NCBI RefSeq assembly: GCF_048771995.1
Contig: NC_133030.1
Location: forward strand, 40,238,001 to 40,302,000
DNA: 64,000 nt
From: Taeniopygia guttata
Taxonomy: Eukaryota > Chordata > Aves > Passeriformes > Estrildidae
Direction of reading: 5' to 3'
Made by a program: the position numbers and the translations under genes. Below, piece by piece: positions 60,920-64,000 of the stretch. Numbering within the stretch: the first letter of the stretch is position 1; every line of letters starts with the position of its first letter. A model generated the notes under the pieces. That model was not told where the DNA came from and made no database searches. It saw only the letters and a program-made list of their open reading frames with translations.

Positions 60920-63367
60920 ACTCACCCAAATATAAGAAATAGGGTCATAACCATATCTAACATAGGCTGTCATTCTATTGCCTTAAGTGTATTTCAAAGC
61001 ATATGATGATCTTGTGCTAGGACTCCTAGTCAGAGCAAGAAAGGACACCTACCTGTTTTTGACAAAACTTCACTGTTTTCAGTTGGTTTTGCACTGGTGG
61101 TGGCTGAAAATCTGCCTGTTGGTAGCAACTGATGTGAAGAAGCTCATTATTTGCTCTGATATTTCAATATCTTAGTTTTACAACAACCAACCAAGCTATC
61201 TCCCTTGTTCTGTCATTGTCACAGTGGATATTTTGATGACATTATGTCATTTATCAACACAGAAGCAAAGAGTGCAGGTAACTAACAGAATGTGTCCTGC
61301 TGTTAGTTAGTTGCTGCTCCAGATGGTTTGGCTATATGTCCATGTGCAAGCTGGACTTTTATAACACTTATTTATTTATGTGTTATTTTTCATCATGAAG
61401 CAGCAATATATTCAGAAATGACAACAAGTGATCTACCTTTATAAATAAAAGGATGAAAACTGTATCTCTGTATGATTGGAGAAACATATGGAGGTACCCA
61501 GAGCTCTCTGCTCTTCCCATTGCCATTGACAGGAACTGGTGGTGTTCTAGGTATTTGTTCCTAAACACAAAATCACAAAGAGTCTTGTCATGGAACTACA
61601 CTGAATGAAGACATACAGCAAAATTCAAGTAAGAATAGTTATCTTAATTTTTTTTCTAGTTTCAACTAATTCTTCTGTACAAAAAGGTATTTAAATAACA
61701 TAGACTGTAAAAGCAGCAGCAACCAGCCAGAGTGTATGTGTATAGATATTCTCTAATATAAATTAGTGCCTTTTAAAAATCATGGTAAACTCTGTTTTCT
61801 GTAATTATAACCAACCCTAGAGTTTTACCCATGTAATAGTAATTTTTAGTGTCTTCACCATTATTTTCCTTTTTATATATTTAACTACAACTAACTTGAG
61901 CAGACAATGTTAAGTGGGGAAACAGATGTGGTTAAATAGCCTGTAATTATGCCTTTAGTCATCTCTTACCATCACAAGGCTCCTCCTGCTACTATGACCA
62001 GAAAAAGTGACCTAACTGATTTCACCAGCAGCCCTGCCAGTGTCTGATGCAGAATAGATGGCCTTATTAAGCAATCAGAAAAAAAATAAATAAAAATCAA
62101 CCATTACAGTGGAATAGTAATCAGCAGTGTTTATACTAGTCCCACAATGCACAATCAAAACCATGAATTCTGCTAATTGGGTACCTTTTGCATCCAGAGG
62201 TGCCTGCAATAGGAAACAAAAGGAACTTGAAAATTAATGTTTGTAGCAATTAGTTTCTGTCTAAAGGCTTAGCCCAGTTCGTGGAAGCCATGATTCAAAC
62301 ACAGATTATTATAGTAAGTATGGTATTTAAATGTCCTTTGTCATTATTTAGCATCAAATTTAGCATTGCAAGACTAATTTGGATTTACTTTTTAAAATAT
62401 GTTTGTAGGGAATTTTTAAAGTCCCCAAGTGCAAACCATTTATTTTTTGCTTTTTTATGTTGTTAACTTTTCAAGACTAACAGTCCATTTCAGATTCACT
62501 GTAGAGCTGATTAAATGTGTTTGCTATTGAATAGATGAGATTTACAAATTACATATTGAAGCATGTTGGACTATTATTTTTCACAGAATGATCTATGCTT
62601 TATGGCATATTGAGGGATTTTATACTTCATAGAAATGTAAGGACTGGAAGTTTATTATTTATAAACACAGCTACAAATTCACACCAGTGAGTAGTGGTAT
62701 ACAAATTCTTAAGAAGAGAAATTTAGGTATGCAATTTTTGGAGTAAATTATTAGTGCATTTTCAGATGGACTTCAGTGAAAGCTCAGTGGATTACGTTAA
62801 GCTAGTTGTACCTTTAACCCTTTTCTTTCCTTCGAATCTTTAGCATTTCTGATGTAATAATCTGATAGACCTCTGTTCTTCAGTCCTTACCACTACAGAC
62901 TCCCTCTGTAGGTGCTTAAAGGACAAATTAACAGTAGAACAATTCAAGTAACCTCTTCACCTTTGTATCTAAGAATCAGCTGCATGTTCTTGCTTTGCTA
63001 AAGGTGTCCATACGGTTACAGCAGGACTGTGACAATAGCATACAAAGATGCCTAGAATTCAGGAAAAAAACCTCAGGAAGATATATGAAAAGAGAGGGAA
63101 AAAGTCTTTAAGTCAACCCTGCCTTAGCTCTTCTGTTTAAAGGTTACAATGAAGAACGGAAATGTATCATCTGCAATTTATTAATAAGTTGTCACCCTCA
63201 TTAGTTAACTACTGTTTAATCAGTATATGATTAACTGTGTGACCTTAAAAAATTGTTATTAATACAAAACATTACATTATGAAACCATTAAGTTATAGGA
63301 AAATATTGGTACTTTGAAGACAATCAGAATGTTAAGTGTGATAGTTTTTAGAGATACTATACCAACA
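60920..63367. other. Intergenic, one short hairpin
   Basis: No gene was seen. A perfect 10-bp-arm hairpin (TAACTAACAG / CTGTTAGTTA, 11-nt loop) occurs at 61279-61309. Confidence 0.5.
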
Positions 63368-63436
63368 TTTCCTCTGACTGATTGCATTACATATTGATAG
63401 CAAGTATCAGTATGTAGTGCAATCAGTCAGTGGAAA
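63368..63436 (+). ncRNA. Candidate miRNA-like hairpin (32-bp arms, 5-nt loop)
   Basis: The left arm 63368-63399 and right arm 63405-63436 flank a GCAAG loop. As + strand RNA the 32 positions give 29 Watson-Crick pairs, two U.G wobbles and one U-U mismatch. On the minus strand the two wobbles would be A.C mismatches. A few more pairs (CAU/AUG) can extend the base with one bulge. The stem length suits a Drosha/Dicer substrate, but the loop is unusually small. I do not recognise the sequence as a named miRNA. The alternative is a palindromic transposon remnant or recent inverted duplication. Expression is not shown by sequence. Confidence 0.45.
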
Positions 63437-64000
63437 ATGAGTGAAATGTGAACTAATGAGAGCTAATTGTCTCATATAATAGCAAGGACACAGAATTCTA
63501 TCAATTAAATTAGTCTGAGTTGAAACAACTATCAGTGTAATAGTGTTGATAATATCAACCAAATTAGATGTAATGAAATAAATTGTATGCTAAAGATCAA
63601 GGATACCCATTGGCTTCAACCCCCACCTCCTGCTAACTAGGGAGAGAGCCTCACGACTTTGGGCTCAGTTTGCTTCGAGTTCTGGCTAATGCACAGCCTG
63701 AAACATATTCTGTACTCAGGGCACTGGTAGTGGAGACTTTGTTTTAATTATTGCAATTTGTACCTGGCAAATGGGGGAAGCCCTCTGCGAGGTTGAGGCA
63801 GTGAACAAATAGTAGTGGTATGACATTAAAGACTATTGCTAACTTCAGCACAGCTGTGGGTGAGAGCAGGTGATGTGGTGGGTGAGAAGCGCTGGCTTGG
63901 GCACACCAGGTGTTGGACCCTTTGTTTTTTCCTTTGGAAACTACTGCAACTCAACATCTGTATCTTGTGATCAGTAACAATCTCATAGTGCTCAAACACC
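63437..64000. other. Intergenic to window end, nothing recognised
   Basis: Somewhat more GC-rich after 63840, but no gene, repeat or RNA was recognised. Confidence 0.5.

Noticed and set aside
62626..62650. Possible minus-strand CR1 3' end (TTCATAGAAATG..GGACTGGAAG)
   Set aside because: The match is only about 25 bp and is not supported by adjacent CR1 sequence.
1..64000. CRISPR arrays, bacterial operons, ribosome binding sites, riboswitches
   Set aside because: The sequence is vertebrate nuclear DNA with spliced exons and CR1 LINEs. No regularly spaced repeats or prokaryotic gene organisation was seen.

Overview
The window reads as vertebrate, and specifically bird, nuclear DNA. It is AT-rich and poor in genes. 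Its interspersed repeats are chicken-repeat-1 (CR1) LINE fragments plus one avian-type solo LTR, and it has no mammalian SINE/L1 load. The LTR belongs to a type I associate with Neoaves, but the species cannot be fixed from sequence alone.

The only confidently protein-coding gene is the 3' half of BRMS1L, a SIN3-HDAC corepressor subunit, on the + strand. Five coding exons lie between 141 and 5685 and give about 146 C-terminal codons. Its 5' exons lie off the left edge. The first intron in the window (225-1520) is a textbook U12-type AT-AC intron and the other three are ordinary GT-AG. An AT-rich 3' UTR follows, with three AATAAA signals, the last at 7068-7073.

From about 7.1 kb to 64 kb I find no further confident gene. 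In mammals BRMS1L is followed by a gene-poor interval leading towards MBIP and NKX2-1, and this looks like the bird counterpart (inference). The desert holds: a CR1 3' tail (about 8.76 kb); a CpG-dense patch (about 23.1-23.4 kb); two related CR1 reverse-transcriptase fragments (about 37.2 and 44.0 kb); an unresolved CpG-bearing, probably mobile-element-derived block (about 37.9-38.65 kb); a 42.8-45.3 kb cluster with an exon-like 62-bp segment and an inverted pair of a 250-bp exon-like sequence, open in one copy and broken in the other; a solo LTR (46.77-47.37 kb); a third CR1 running to its 3' end (53.1-54.2 kb); a decayed tRNA/MIR-like SINE (about 56.1 kb); and simple repeats.

The most notable items outside the gene are a near-perfect 32-bp-arm hairpin with a 5-nt loop at 63368-63436, whose arm differences keep pairing only in + strand RNA, and the 42.8-45.3 kb cluster. 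I see no operon-like or multi-gene system.
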